NCBI GenBank assembly: GCA_963676435.2
Contig: CAXXOZ010000012.1
Coordinates: 1-42,203, forward strand
Length of the DNA: 42,203 nucleotides
Source of the DNA: CAXXOZ01 sp963676435
Lineage (GTDB): Bacteria; Bacillota; Clostridia; Lachnospirales; Lachnospiraceae
Direction: 5' to 3'
The translations under genes were made by a program, and so were the position numbers. Shown here piece by piece: positions 1 to 8,767 of this stretch. The notes under the pieces are model-generated. The model was not told the origin of the DNA. It did not search any database and was given only the letters and a program-made list of their open reading frames with translations. Positions within the stretch are counted from its first letter, which is position 1, and each line of letters opens with the position of its first letter.

Positions 1-921
1 GTTGAAACAATAGTTAAAGAAAACATTCCACATAAACATCCAATAACTGTTATGGTTTGGACAAACGAAGAAGGTGCTAGATTTGAACCAGCGATGATGT
101 CTTCAGGAGTAATATGTAACAAATTTGACAAAGAGCAAATGCTTGCTTCAGAAGCAAAAGATATACCTGGCTATACTTTTAAAGAAGCTTTAGAAAAAAG
201 TGGATTTGTAGGATCAGAAGCAAACAGACTTTCACCTGAAAAATATCGCGCTATGGTTGAGTTGCATATAGAGCAGGGACCTGTTCTTGAAGGTGAAGGA
301 ATAGAAATAGGCGTTGTTGAAGGCGTTTGTGGAATGATTAACTTTGAATTTAAATTTGTTGGACAGGCAGATCATGCAGGTACAACTCCAATGAAATATA
401 GAAAAGATGCATTATATGCAGCAGTAAAAACAATACAGTATTTACACGATGAATTAGATGAGTTAGATAGCAAATTAGTGTATACTACAGGAAAAATATC
501 TGCACATCCAAATATTCATACAATAATACCAGATGAAGTTAAATTTACTTTAGATGCAAGACACCAAGATCCTGAAGTAATCAAGCAAGTTTTAGAAATT
601 ATATATAAAATTCCTAAAGAAGTTGAAAAATGTGAAGCAAGTTACCAGGAAGCATGGTCAAGAAAAACTGTAGCATTTACACCAGAGCTTGTTGATTTTA
701 CAGAAAAATCTGCTAGTGAATTTGGATATAGTTCAAAAAGAATGTATAGTGGAGCAGGACATGATGCTCAGTTTGTTATAGATGTTATACCATCAACTAT
801 GATTTTTGTTCCAAGTGTGCATGGTCACAGTCACTGTGAACTTGAATATACTTCTGTAGAAAGCTGTTTAAAAGGAGCAAATGTTTTAATGCAGACATTA
901 TTACATATTGATCAAAACTAA
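1..921 (+). CDS. M20-family N-carbamoyl-amino-acid hydrolase / amidohydrolase, 5' end missing
   Basis: The reading frame is open from base 1, so the gene starts before the window; 306 residues are visible. The segment WTNEEGARFEP and the following methionine/serine-rich stretch are typical of the hydantoinase/carbamoylase branch of the M20 metallopeptidase fold, which hydrolyses N-carbamoyl-L-amino acids, allantoate or ureidoglycolate-type substrates in the cytoplasm. Visible metal or substrate residues are the Glu pair in NEEGARF, His in ELHIEQGPVLEG, and the C-terminal HGHSHCELEYT segment. The dimerisation (lid) domain lies between them, with GQADHAGTTPM. The first His-x-Asp metal pair is upstream and unseen. 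The AEC transporter follows 25 nt downstream, suggesting uptake or export of the same organic acid or amino-acid derivative. The exact substrate cannot be told from sequence. Confidence 0.88.
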   Translation, partial: VETIVKENIPHKHPITVMVWTNEEGARFEPAMMSSGVICNKFDKEQMLASEAKDIPGYTFKEALEKSGFVGSEANRLSPEKYRAMVELHIEQGPVLEGEGIEIGVVEGVCGMINFEFKFVGQADHAGTTPMKYRKDALYAAVKTIQYLHDELDELDSKLVYTTGKISAHPNIHTIIPDEVKFTLDARHQDPEVIKQVLEIIYKIPKEVEKCEASYQEAWSRKTVAFTPELVDFTEKSASEFGYSSKRMYSGAGHDAQFVIDVIPSTMIFVPSVHGHSHCELEYTSVESCLKGANVLMQTLLHIDQN

Positions 922-946
922 TAAATTGTCAGGACGTAGATAAAAT

Positions 947-1855
947 ATGATTATAAATGTAATTGGCAAGCTCTTGTTTGCATTAATTGTAGGATATGTA
1001 CTTAATAAAAAGGGTATACTAGATGCATTAACAAATAGAAAAATTTCATATTTAATTATGCAGATAGCATTTCCTTGTCTAATAATAAGTTCAGTATCAA
1101 ATGCACAGTCAGGAGATAAAACAGAGGTTTTAAAGCTTTTAATTGCAGGATTTATATTATATGCACTCCTTCCTTTTGTAGCTATTCTCTTATCAAGAAT
1201 AATTATGGCGCCGAAAAATGAAAGAAGCGTATATCAGGCAATGTTTATATTTTCGAATTTTCTTTTTATAGGTTACCCTGTTGCATCGGCATTATATGGA
1301 CCTGAGTGTATATTTTATTTAAGTATTTTTCATATGTTGTTTAATGCAATGTATTATTCATATGGTATATTTTTAATTACCAAAGATTCAAAAACCAAAG
1401 GAAAGGTAAAGGTTTCTAGCTTAATAAATAATGGAATAATTGCTTCGATTATTGCTTTAATATTATTTTTCTTCAATGTACCTATGCCTTCCTTCTTTTC
1501 AGATATGCTTAAATTTGTAGGAGATATTTCTACACCAGTATCAATGATTATAATTGGTGCAACAATTGGGACATATCAATTAAAAGATGTGTTTTATAAT
1601 AAAAGACTATTTCTTGTAGCAGGTATAAGGCTCATTATATTTCCAATACTAATATACTTTGCAATGACCTTGGCAGGATTTGATGGTATGCTAAGGGGTG
1701 TTGCAACTGTGACAATGGGAATGCCTATAGCTTCAGCAGTTTCAATGACAAGTATAGAGTATAATAGTCATGAAAAACTTGCTTCAATGTCAGTTGTTGT
1801 AACAACCCTATGTGCTATTGTTACAATTCCAATAATGTTGTTTATTTTAGGATAA
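947..1855 (+). CDS. AEC-family (auxin efflux carrier-like) transporter
   Basis: A 302-residue, very hydrophobic protein with about ten predicted membrane spans, of the usual size for bacterial AEC-family carriers. These move organic anions such as malate or other carboxylates by secondary transport. Characteristic features are the N-terminal VIGKLLFALIVGYVLNKKG, the mid-protein FSNFLFIGYPVASALYG (the family's FxNxxFxGxPl motif), and the last helices with MGMPIASAVSMTS and VVVTTLCAIVTIPI. An AGGA ribosome site lies about 10 nt before the ATG. It sits 25 nt after the amidohydrolase and ends at a clear rho-independent terminator, so the two are probably one transcript. Substrate is unknown; the neighbour suggests a carbamoyl- or ureido-compound or an amino acid product (inference). 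Confidence 0.88.
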   Translation: MIINVIGKLLFALIVGYVLNKKGILDALTNRKISYLIMQIAFPCLIISSVSNAQSGDKTEVLKLLIAGFILYALLPFVAILLSRIIMAPKNERSVYQAMFIFSNFLFIGYPVASALYGPECIFYLSIFHMLFNAMYYSYGIFLITKDSKTKGKVKVSSLINNGIIASIIALILFFFNVPMPSFFSDMLKFVGDISTPVSMIIIGATIGTYQLKDVFYNKRLFLVAGIRLIIFPILIYFAMTLAGFDGMLRGVATVTMGMPIASAVSMTSIEYNSHEKLASMSVVVTTLCAIVTIPIMLFILG

Positions 1856-1880
1856 AAGCCTTTTTTAGGGCTTTTTCTTG
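1854..1880 (+). terminator. Rho-independent terminator after the AEC transporter
   Basis: A 7-bp stem (AAAAGCC at 1854-1860 with GGCTTTT at 1869-1875) is followed by a T-rich tract. It begins inside the stop codon of the transporter and separates it from the ABC exporter. Confidence 0.8.
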
Positions 1881-1950
1881 TTTTAGACTCCATATAATGA
1901 TATATTAATGTTTAAATTGCTAATAAAAAGTAACAACTTAGGAGATTCAT

Positions 1951-3702
1951 ATGGAAAGACAAAGACCAAATAATAAATGGAAAAGAATAATATCATATTA
2001 TAAACCATATAGAGGACTGTTTTTTGCAGATATGATTTTTGCCCTTCTGGGTGCTACAATAACATTAACAATTCCATTGTTAATAAGATATATAACAAAT
2101 GATATAGTTTATAGAGAAATGCAGGAAGCTTTTAAAGATATAATTTTTCTTGCAATTATAATGTTGGGTTTAATTATTATAGAAGCAGTGTGTAATTATT
2201 TTATTGGAAATTATGGTCATGTTATGGGGGCCAGGATGGAATATGACATGAGAAATGAAATATTCCAACACTATCAAAAGCTTTCTTTTTCATTTTTTGA
2301 TAATCAAAAAGTAGGGAAACTAATGTCGCGAATAACGACAGATCTTTTTGAGATATCAGAACTATTTCATCATGGTCCAGAAGATCTAATTATTTCATTA
2401 ATAAAGCTTGTTGGTTCTTTTGTTATACTTATGATTATAAATGTAAATCTGGCAATAGCAGCATTTGCATTGGTTCCAATAATGTTTGTTTTTACATATT
2501 TTTTAAACAAAAAAATGAAAAGGGCTTTTAAGAAAAACAGAGCAAGAATTGCAGATATAAATGCAGGCATAGAAGATAATTTATCGGGTATTAGAGTTGT
2601 TAAATCTTTTGCTAATGAAGACATAGAACTTGAAAAGTTTTATCAGGGAAATGATAATTTTTTAAGTTCTAAAAGGCCTTAGTTATAAATATATGGGGAC
2701 GTTTCAGTCTGGTATAACAGCTTTTACTTCTCGTTATAAACATAGTTGTAATAGTAAGCGGAGCTATTCTGATAACAAGAGGTGTGTTAGATGTAACAGA
2801 TTTAATAACATTTTTATTATATATTAATACATTTACTGAACCAGTAAAAAAACTTATCCATTTCACTGAAACTTTCCAAAATGGAATCGCAGGCTATGAA
2901 AGATTCTTAGATGTTCTTGCAATAGAGCCAGATATTAAAGATAACTTAAAACGCAGTAAGTTTAGAAGAAGTGGACGGTAAAATTGTTTTTGATAATGTA
3001 TCTTTTAGATATAATGAAGAATCAGAAAATGTAATCAGCAATGTTAATTTGAAGGTTGAACCAGGTGAGTATGTAGCATTGGTAGGACATTCAGGAGTTG
3101 GAAAAACAACTCTTTGTAGTCTATTACCGAGATTTTATGAAGTTTCTACAGGTAAAATTTTAATGGACAATACGGACATAAGAGATATAAAATTAAAAGA
3201 TCTAAGAAGAAATATAGGTTTAGTCCAACAGGATATATATTTATTTGCAGGAACTGTTATTGATAATATAAAATATGGAAAACCGTCTGCAAAAAGAGAA
3301 GAGATAATTGAGGCAGCTAAGAAAGCAAACGCTCATGATTTTATTATGAAGCTTCCAGATGGATATGATACAAACATTGGTCAAAGGGGAGTAAAGCTTT
3401 CAGGAGGCCAAAAGCAAAGACTTTCTATAGCCAGAGTTTTTTTGAAAAATCCACCTGTATTAATTTTTGATGAGGCCACAAGTGCACTTGATAATGAAAG
3501 CGAAAAAGTTGTACAAGAATCTTTGGAAAATCTTGCTAGAAATAGAACTACTTTTGTAATAGCTCATAGGCTAACAACAATAAGAAATGCAAAAAGAATT
3601 TTGGTGTTAACAGAAAAAGGCATTGAAGAAGAAGGAAGTCATGATGAATTAATAAGGAAAAATGGAATTTATTCAGGTTTATATAAAGCGATTAATGAAT
3701 GA
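1951..3702 (+). CDS. ABC exporter, fused permease/ATPase (MsbA/BmrA type), broken by three frameshifts
   Basis: This is one gene read in three pieces. The first piece (1951-2682) is the N-terminal half of a type-I exporter membrane domain. The last piece (2971-3702) is a complete ATPase with Walker A GHSGVGKTT, Q-loop LVQQDIYLF, signature LSGGQKQRLSIARV, Walker B VLIFDEATSALD and H-loop IAHRLTT. Between them the conserved sequence continues if one base is removed near 2679 (ggcctt), one near 2732 and one A from the run at 2948-2951, giving for example LSYKYMGTFQSGITAFTS and then INIVVIVSGAILITRG. The corrected product is 582 residues, normal for the family, and would work as a dimer exporting lipids, drugs or peptides. 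An AGGAG ribosome site precedes the ATG. All three changes are single-base insertions, so a consensus error is more likely than true decay. Substrate unknown. Confidence 0.85.
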
Positions 3703-3732
3703 TGAGTTAAAAAAAATAGAAGGGAGAAAGAA

Positions 3733-4455
3733 ATGGAAAATCAGCAAGGAGAGAATAACGACAAAAAAAAGAAGCTATTGTTACTTCTTTTATTATTGTT
3801 AATTTTTATTGTTATAGTTGTTTTTATAGTTGTACTGCTTATTATCAAAATGAATAATGATAAAGATAATAATAGTGAAAAGAATTATGAAAATAGCCAG
3901 GAGGTTATCGAAGACTTCTTTAATACAGACAGCATGATTATCGATGCACATATGGAAAAAATATCTTATGAAACAGGAGAACCAGTTGAATCTCAAGTTA
4001 CCATATGGAAGACTAATAGTTATATTAGGATGGACTATGAAATGGACACTGAATGGGCAAGATCTTTAATAGTAAATGAAGATCAGGCATATTTTTATTA
4101 TTACGAAAGAGAGAGTATAGATCCAGCTGTAGTGCCGCCAGAATATTACTTTGACATGTTTGTTGTTAAGGATAAAAGTAATGCATTATTAACAGGAACA
4201 GATGAAGAATTTAGTGGAGAGATCTATAATGTTAGTATAGACAAAGTGCATAATGTTCCAGGAGCACCTAATATGTATTATGTTAAAGAATATAATTATT
4301 GTGTAGGAGAGCAGGGAATTTTTTATGTAGAGAGTGTTGGGGCACCTTCAGATGTAGGAGAAATACCTGAAGAGGTTAACTATAGTAGAATAGTATTTGA
4401 TAATTATGAATTAGATGCAGACATTCCAGTAGAAACCTTTGATGAACCTTTTTAA
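3733..4455 (+). CDS. Hypothetical membrane-anchored extracytoplasmic protein
   Basis: I do not recognise a family. The 240-residue product begins with a charged Lys/Asp/Asn-rich segment, then one strong membrane span at about residues 15-39 made almost only of Leu, Ile and Val. A polar, acidic domain of about 200 residues follows that should lie outside the cell. That domain has alternating hydrophobic and polar residues with many Tyr, suggesting a beta-rich fold; a LolA/lipoprotein-like fold is possible but only a guess. There is no lipobox or sortase motif. A GGGAGAAAG ribosome site precedes the ATG, and the gene begins 30 nt after the ABC exporter, so it probably belongs to that transcript and may assist or sense the exporter's substrate (inference). 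It ends at a bidirectional terminator. Confidence 0.75.
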   Translation: MENQQGENNDKKKKLLLLLLLLLIFIVIVVFIVVLLIIKMNNDKDNNSEKNYENSQEVIEDFFNTDSMIIDAHMEKISYETGEPVESQVTIWKTNSYIRMDYEMDTEWARSLIVNEDQAYFYYYERESIDPAVVPPEYYFDMFVVKDKSNALLTGTDEEFSGEIYNVSIDKVHNVPGAPNMYYVKEYNYCVGEQGIFYVESVGAPSDVGEIPEEVNYSRIVFDNYELDADIPVETFDEPF

Positions 4456-4468
4456 AAAGTTGATTAAG

Positions 4469-4508
4469 AGTGGTATTAAGTGTTAAAAACATTTAGTGCC
4501 ACTTTTTT
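4469..4508. terminator. Bidirectional terminator between convergent genes
   Basis: A 15-bp stem (4469-4483 with 4489-4503, three G-T wobbles) has a five-base loop and is followed by a T run at 4503-4508 on the + strand. It overlaps the stop codon of the minus-strand methyltransferase and probably stops transcription from both sides. Confidence 0.8.
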
Positions 4509-5197
4509 ATATATAAAAAATATTGTCCACCTAGAGGACACCAGTATAAAAACTTTTCAATGAAAATTAATTTATTAAGAAATGACTTTCTTGGTAAAAA
4601 TATGGTGTATTGCTTTTTAACTTTTAAAAAGTTTAAAGTTTTGATTTTTTTAATAAGCTTTTTGGGGTTAATTAAAACAGCATCTTTATCAAAAACACAA
4701 TTATTTACAATTTTTCTTGTAAGAGGGTTCAGTGGATTATGTTCAAAAATATATATACTTCCTTCCTCCTTTAAAACTCTCTTGCACTCCTTCAATAAAT
4801 CAAAATGAAGTGCTTCTGAAACATGATGGAAAACATTTGCAATAAATATTATATCAAAAGAGTTATCACTAAAAGGGATTTTTTCACCATCATAAACTCT
4901 GAATGTTGTGTTTTGTAAATTCTTATTTCTAGCAATTTCTATAGATTTGTCAGAAATATCTATTCCTGTGTAATTACTAGATTTAAAGTATTTAATAAAA
5001 AATTCTCCTGTTTTACCATCCCCACAACCTAAATCTAAAATTTCTGGTTTGATATTATGTTTTTCTATTTTGTAAACTTCTTTGACTTTATATTCACTAA
5101 AAAAATCACTGTCTGTTCCACTGATACTACCAATATCATCATTTAGATTTTCATGATAAGAGTCTGCAAAATCATCAAAGTCGTCAAATTTTCTCAT
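4493..5197 (-). CDS. Class I SAM-dependent methyltransferase
   Basis: The 234-residue product carries the Rossmann-fold SAM site: motif I ILDLGCGDGKTGEFF, an acidic residue at the end of strand 2 (YTGIDISDKSIEIA), motif II/III around DGEKIPFSDNSFDIIFIANVFHHV and a following LLKECKRVLKEEGSIYIFEHNP. This matches the Methyltransf_11/25 group, which methylates small molecules, quinones or lipids. The C-terminal 60 residues are hydrophobic and basic and unlike any subgroup I can name. It is alone on the minus strand between two + strand units, with a purine-rich GGGGGA ribosome site just before its ATG. Substrate cannot be assigned. Confidence 0.85.
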   Translation of the reverse strand: MRKFDDFDDFADSYHENLNDDIGSISGTDSDFFSEYKVKEVYKIEKHNIKPEILDLGCGDGKTGEFFIKYFKSSNYTGIDISDKSIEIARNKNLQNTTFRVYDGEKIPFSDNSFDIIFIANVFHHVSEALHFDLLKECKRVLKEEGSIYIFEHNPLNPLTRKIVNNCVFDKDAVLINPKKLIKKIKTLNFLKVKKQYTIFLPRKSFLNKLIFIEKFLYWCPLGGQYFLYIKKWH

Positions 5198-5260
5198 AAT
5201 ATTAATCCCCCAATAAAATATATGTTATGGTATTTTATCATATTAAAAAATTTCTTTCAA

Positions 5261-5289
5261 TTGCAAGAAATTATAAAAAAACATATAAT
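5261..5289 (+). promoter_or_regulatory. Sigma-A-type promoter for pyruvate kinase
   Basis: TTGCAA at 5261-5266 and TATAAT at 5284-5289 are separated by 17 bases, about 50 nt before the chosen pyk start. It also lies upstream of the divergent methyltransferase. Confidence 0.7.
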
Positions 5290-5339
5290 ATAAATAGTGA
5301 AACTTTAAGGTGATAAAAATAATCAAAGGAGAACTTATA

Positions 5340-6758
5340 ATGAGAAAAACAAAGATAATTTGTACTTTGGGTCCTGCAGTAGATGATGAAGTGGTTTTGA
5401 GAAAATTAATTCAAAATGGTATGGATGTTGCAAGATTTAATTTTTCTCATGGCACTCACGAAGAACAAAAGGTTAGAATGGACAGACTAAAAAAAGTCAG
5501 GGAAGAAATGAAAATTCCAGTAGCGACAATGTTAGACACAAAGGGACCTGAGATTCGCTTAGCAGATTTTGAAAATGGCGAAGTAAAGCTAAAAAAAGAT
5601 CAAACATTTATTTTAGATTCAAATACCGAGGAGTTAGGAAGTTCTAAAAGAGTGGGAATAACATATGGTGAGTTAGGAAGATATTTAAAAATAGATGATC
5701 AGATATTGCTTGATGATGGAAAAATAGAACTTAAAGTTATAAAAAGTTTTGATGACAGGATAGAAGCATTAGTTTTAAATGGAGGTATAATTAAAAATCA
5801 TAAAAGTCTAAATGTTCCAAATGTTTTTTTGCCTATGGAATATATTAGTGAAGCAGATAAGGAAGATATAATTTTTGGAATAAGTCAGGACATTGATTAT
5901 ATAGCAGCATCTTTTGTCAGGAGCCCAAAAGATGTCATAGAAATTAAATATCTTTTAAATATAAATGGTGGAGAAAATATAAAAGTAATTAGTAAAATCG
6001 AAAATACTCAGGGAGTAAAAAATCTTGATGAAATAATAAGACTTAGCGATGGAATAATGATAGCCAGAGGGGATCTAGGAGTAGAAGTACCTTTTAAGGA
6101 AGTGCCAGCATTGCAAAAGATGATAATTGAAAGGTGTTCCAAGGCAGGGAAAATAGTTGTTACTGCCACACAAATGCTTGAGTCTATGACTGTATCTCCA
6201 AGACCAACTAGAGCAGAAGTTTCTGATATTGCAAATGCTGTTTATGATGGAACAACAGCCATTATGCTTTCAGGAGAATCGGCATCTGGGAAATATCCTG
6301 CTGAGGCAGTTTATACAATGGCGCAAATAGCAGAAGGGACAGAAGATTCAACACACTATTTAGACCATTATAAAAGAATTTCAAAAGATGTAGAAAAAAC
6401 GATCAAAGATACAATTTGCAAGGTGGCATGTGATGCAGCAGAATATGCTGGTGCTAAGGCCATTGTAACTGTTACAAGAAGTGGTCAAACAGGATTTATA
6501 CTTTCAAATTTTAGGCCTGACTGTGAAATAATAGCAGCAGTCGTAGATGAAAAAGGAAGAAGACAGATAAATCTTGCATGGGGAGTTACTTCCGTTTCTG
6601 CTACAGAACAAAAAACGGTAGATGAGTTGTTTGAATATGCCAAATTTGAAGCATTAAGCACGGGAATAGTTGAAAAGGGGGATAAAATCGTAATTGTATC
6701 GGGATCTGGAACAACAAAAGATAATGTGTCTGATACAATAAGGGTTTGCGACTTGTAA
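5340..6758 (+). CDS. pyk: Pyruvate kinase
   Basis: Catalyses phosphoenolpyruvate + ADP to pyruvate + ATP, the last step of glycolysis. The 472-residue product starts MRKTKIICTLGPAVDD and shows the family hallmarks: ARFNFSHG, MLDTKGPEIR, the active-site segment ISKIENTQGVKNLDEI with its catalytic Lys, the Mg-binding MIARGDLGVEVP, and TATQMLESM. A C-terminal allosteric domain is present (TVTRSGQTGFILSNFRPDCEI), but the extra PEP-utiliser domain found in some Firmicute enzymes is absent. I chose the ATG at 5340 because AAAGGAG lies 7-8 nt before it; an in-frame GTG at 5310 has no ribosome site. It has its own promoter and no clear terminator behind it. Confidence 0.96.
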   Translation: MRKTKIICTLGPAVDDEVVLRKLIQNGMDVARFNFSHGTHEEQKVRMDRLKKVREEMKIPVATMLDTKGPEIRLADFENGEVKLKKDQTFILDSNTEELGSSKRVGITYGELGRYLKIDDQILLDDGKIELKVIKSFDDRIEALVLNGGIIKNHKSLNVPNVFLPMEYISEADKEDIIFGISQDIDYIAASFVRSPKDVIEIKYLLNINGGENIKVISKIENTQGVKNLDEIIRLSDGIMIARGDLGVEVPFKEVPALQKMIIERCSKAGKIVVTATQMLESMTVSPRPTRAEVSDIANAVYDGTTAIMLSGESASGKYPAEAVYTMAQIAEGTEDSTHYLDHYKRISKDVEKTIKDTICKVACDAAEYAGAKAIVTVTRSGQTGFILSNFRPDCEIIAAVVDEKGRRQINLAWGVTSVSATEQKTVDELFEYAKFEALSTGIVEKGDKIVIVSGSGTTKDNVSDTIRVCDL

Positions 6759-6853
6759 AATGAAAATAAAGCCTATAAAATTCATAGGTAAAAAGTCATT
6801 AATTATATACATAATTCACCAGCCAATATTGTATGTTTTGGGCTTCATATTGT

Positions 6854-6882
6854 TTGACAAAATAGGTCTGTTTTGATAAACT
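6854..6882 (+). promoter_or_regulatory. Sigma-A-type promoter for the HD-domain gene
   Basis: A perfect TTGACA at 6854-6859 lies 17 bases before TAAACT at 6877-6882, about 80 nt before the start codon. The surrounding 203-nt gap (6759-6961) has no gene. It holds a weak hairpin just after pyk without a T run, and long-range complementary arms near 6813 and 6920. Confidence 0.65.
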
Positions 6883-6961
6883 AAAAATGTTTTTATCGGG
6901 TGTTTTTTGAGTTTTAAAAGGCTGGAATTATTATAATTTTTATCTAATGGGGGAAGATTAA

Positions 6962-8068
6962 ATGGTATTTATTAAAGCAGAAGATTTAAAAATAGGAATG
7001 AGACTTGCGAAACCTATATATAACAGAAATGGTGTATTACTTTATGAAAGAGACACGAAATTATCAGAACAGGGTATAAAAAGTGTACAAAATTTCGGAT
7101 TGATAGGTTTATATATTTTAGAACCGGCAGAGCCAGTACCTCCAATGACTCCAGATGATATAGAGTTTGAAAGATTCCAGACTATGGGTATATTTACTCT
7201 AAAAGACGAACTGGGATTAATATTAAATGGAAAAACAGAAAAAAATATTTTTTCTCTTGCAAATTCAATCATTAAAAAATATGGGTTTTTAACAAAAAAA
7301 ATAAACTTTATACAAAATCTTAGAAGTAAAGAAGACTATGTATATAAGCATTCATTTAATGTGTCTATATTAGTGGCTGTGATAGCAAATCAGTTAAGAA
7401 TGAGTCAGAAAGAAAAAACTGATGTTGTTTTAGCAGGACTTTATCATGATATTGGAAAATTAATGTTACCACCAGCAATTCTTAAAAAGACAGATGCACT
7501 TACAGACAGTGAAATCTATAAAGTAAGAAAAGCAGAACTTGAGGGAGTTAATAGTGTTGGTAAAAATGATAAGAATTTACATGGTGCAAAAGCTATTATG
7601 TTAAAGTCTTATAAAGATAAATGTAATGCTGACTACAGACTTACAGATGAGGAAAAAGAAAAGCATAGAGGGGCTTTAGTTTTGAAAGTCGCAAATGATT
7701 TTGATGAATTTACTTCTATGAATTTAGAAAAAGGTCCTTCATCAGAGATAGAAGCAATAAAGTATATGCTGTCACATAATGAAATTTATGATGCTGATAT
7801 TGTAAATGCTTTATTAAGAGGTGTGAATGTACTTACTCCTGGTGTATGTGTTGAATTAACAGATGGACAAAAAGGGATAGTGCTTGTAGAAAATAAAGAA
7901 GAAGTTTTAAAACCAGTAATCTTATATTTTAGAAATAATAGTATTATAAACTTGAGTCATGAGGATATATCTCAGAGTATTCAGATAAAAGATATAATGA
8001 AAACAATGGATAACAGATACATTATTGATAGAGAAATTTTAGAACAGTATAAAAAGCAGAGCTCCTAG
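6962..8068 (+). CDS. HD-domain protein related to HD-GYP phosphodiesterases, degenerate active site
   Basis: A 368-residue cytoplasmic protein. Residues 1-50 resemble the N-terminal domain often found before HD-GYP modules (LKIGMRLAKPIYNRNGVLLY). Residues about 125-300 form an HD fold, with the early His in YKHSFNVSILVAVIAN and the metal pair in LYHDIGKLMLPPAILKK. HD-GYP enzymes hydrolyse cyclic di-GMP. Here the third conserved His after ILxK is replaced (YKVRKAELEG) and the HHExxxGxGYP loop is absent, so c-di-GMP hydrolysis is doubtful and a receptor or structural role is possible. The C-terminal 90 residues contain a TPGVCVELTDGQKGIVL segment like that behind many HD-GYP domains. A GGGGGAAG ribosome site precedes the ATG. 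It ends only 4 nt from the convergent DUF1836 gene. Confidence 0.82.
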   Translation: MVFIKAEDLKIGMRLAKPIYNRNGVLLYERDTKLSEQGIKSVQNFGLIGLYILEPAEPVPPMTPDDIEFERFQTMGIFTLKDELGLILNGKTEKNIFSLANSIIKKYGFLTKKINFIQNLRSKEDYVYKHSFNVSILVAVIANQLRMSQKEKTDVVLAGLYHDIGKLMLPPAILKKTDALTDSEIYKVRKAELEGVNSVGKNDKNLHGAKAIMLKSYKDKCNADYRLTDEEKEKHRGALVLKVANDFDEFTSMNLEKGPSSEIEAIKYMLSHNEIYDADIVNALLRGVNVLTPGVCVELTDGQKGIVLVENKEEVLKPVILYFRNNSIINLSHEDISQSIQIKDIMKTMDNRYIIDREILEQYKKQSS

Positions 8069-8072
8069 TCTA

Positions 8073-8621
8073 TCAAAGATAATTGATATCTGTGTAGTCT
8101 CCACCAGTGTGCTGCAAACATTTTTTAACATAAAGCTTATTTGCAAATGAAAATACAGCAGAACGAATAAGATCTGTTATTGGTGTTGTAACAGAAGCAG
8201 AATCAGGTGTTGGTGAGCAGTCATAAAGAAAAACTGATTTTGCAGCATTTTCTATTTCAGTACAGAAATAATCATAAGCACGTTCAATTGGATAAGTTGA
8301 AATCTGAATTTTAATTAATTCTGAAATTTCATTTATCGAATAAACCTGTTTTAATATACAAACAACTATGAGATATGCAATGTGATACTTTGCATATTTC
8401 TTTTTTACTGTAGGAGCAATAATACCTTGTTTTACATAATTATTAACCATAGAAGTGGTTAAAAGCTTTTCATCATCTTCAAGAGGCAAGAAATCAAGCT
8501 GCTCTTCAATGTAATTTATAAGCTGATCTATATACAACTCGATACTTGGAAATTCTCCATATCTAGGTAAGTGAAGATTTTTTATTTTCTCATTATACTC
8601 TTTGTCATAAAATCTAGTCAT
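8073..8621 (-). CDS. DUF1836 domain-containing protein
   Basis: The 182-residue product matches the DUF1836 family of Firmicutes. The segment LLTTSMVNNYVKQGIIAP then KKKYAKYHIAYLIVVCILKQVYSINEISELI looks like a MerR/winged-helix-like DNA-binding head followed by helices. The role is not established; regulators of this type are often near sporulation or surface genes, but nothing here fixes a target. It lies on the minus strand, converging with the HD-domain gene and diverging from the pyrimidine operon. A GGAGGC ribosome site lies 6-7 nt before its ATG. Confidence 0.8.
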   Translation of the reverse strand: MTRFYDKEYNEKIKNLHLPRYGEFPSIELYIDQLINYIEEQLDFLPLEDDEKLLTTSMVNNYVKQGIIAPTVKKKYAKYHIAYLIVVCILKQVYSINEISELIKIQISTYPIERAYDYFCTEIENAAKSVFLYDCSPTPDSASVTTPITDLIRSAVFSFANKLYVKKCLQHTGGDYTDINYL

Positions 8622-8767
8622 AATAGCCTCCTATAGCAATAAATAATCTGTTAAATAAAAAAATTATAACAAGGAGATTATAAATAGTCAACGATAATAC
8701 CACTTTAAAAATCATATAAGATATGATAAAATGTTAATGCATTTGAATTATGAAAGGTAAAACATTA

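Noticed and set aside
6759..6961. Possible cyclic di-GMP riboswitch before the HD-domain gene.
   Set aside because: None of the conserved GEMM sequence blocks can be found.
8622..8767. Possible PyrR attenuator before pyrC.
   Set aside because: No terminator/antiterminator pair or conserved PyrR-binding loop is visible in the 146-nt gap.
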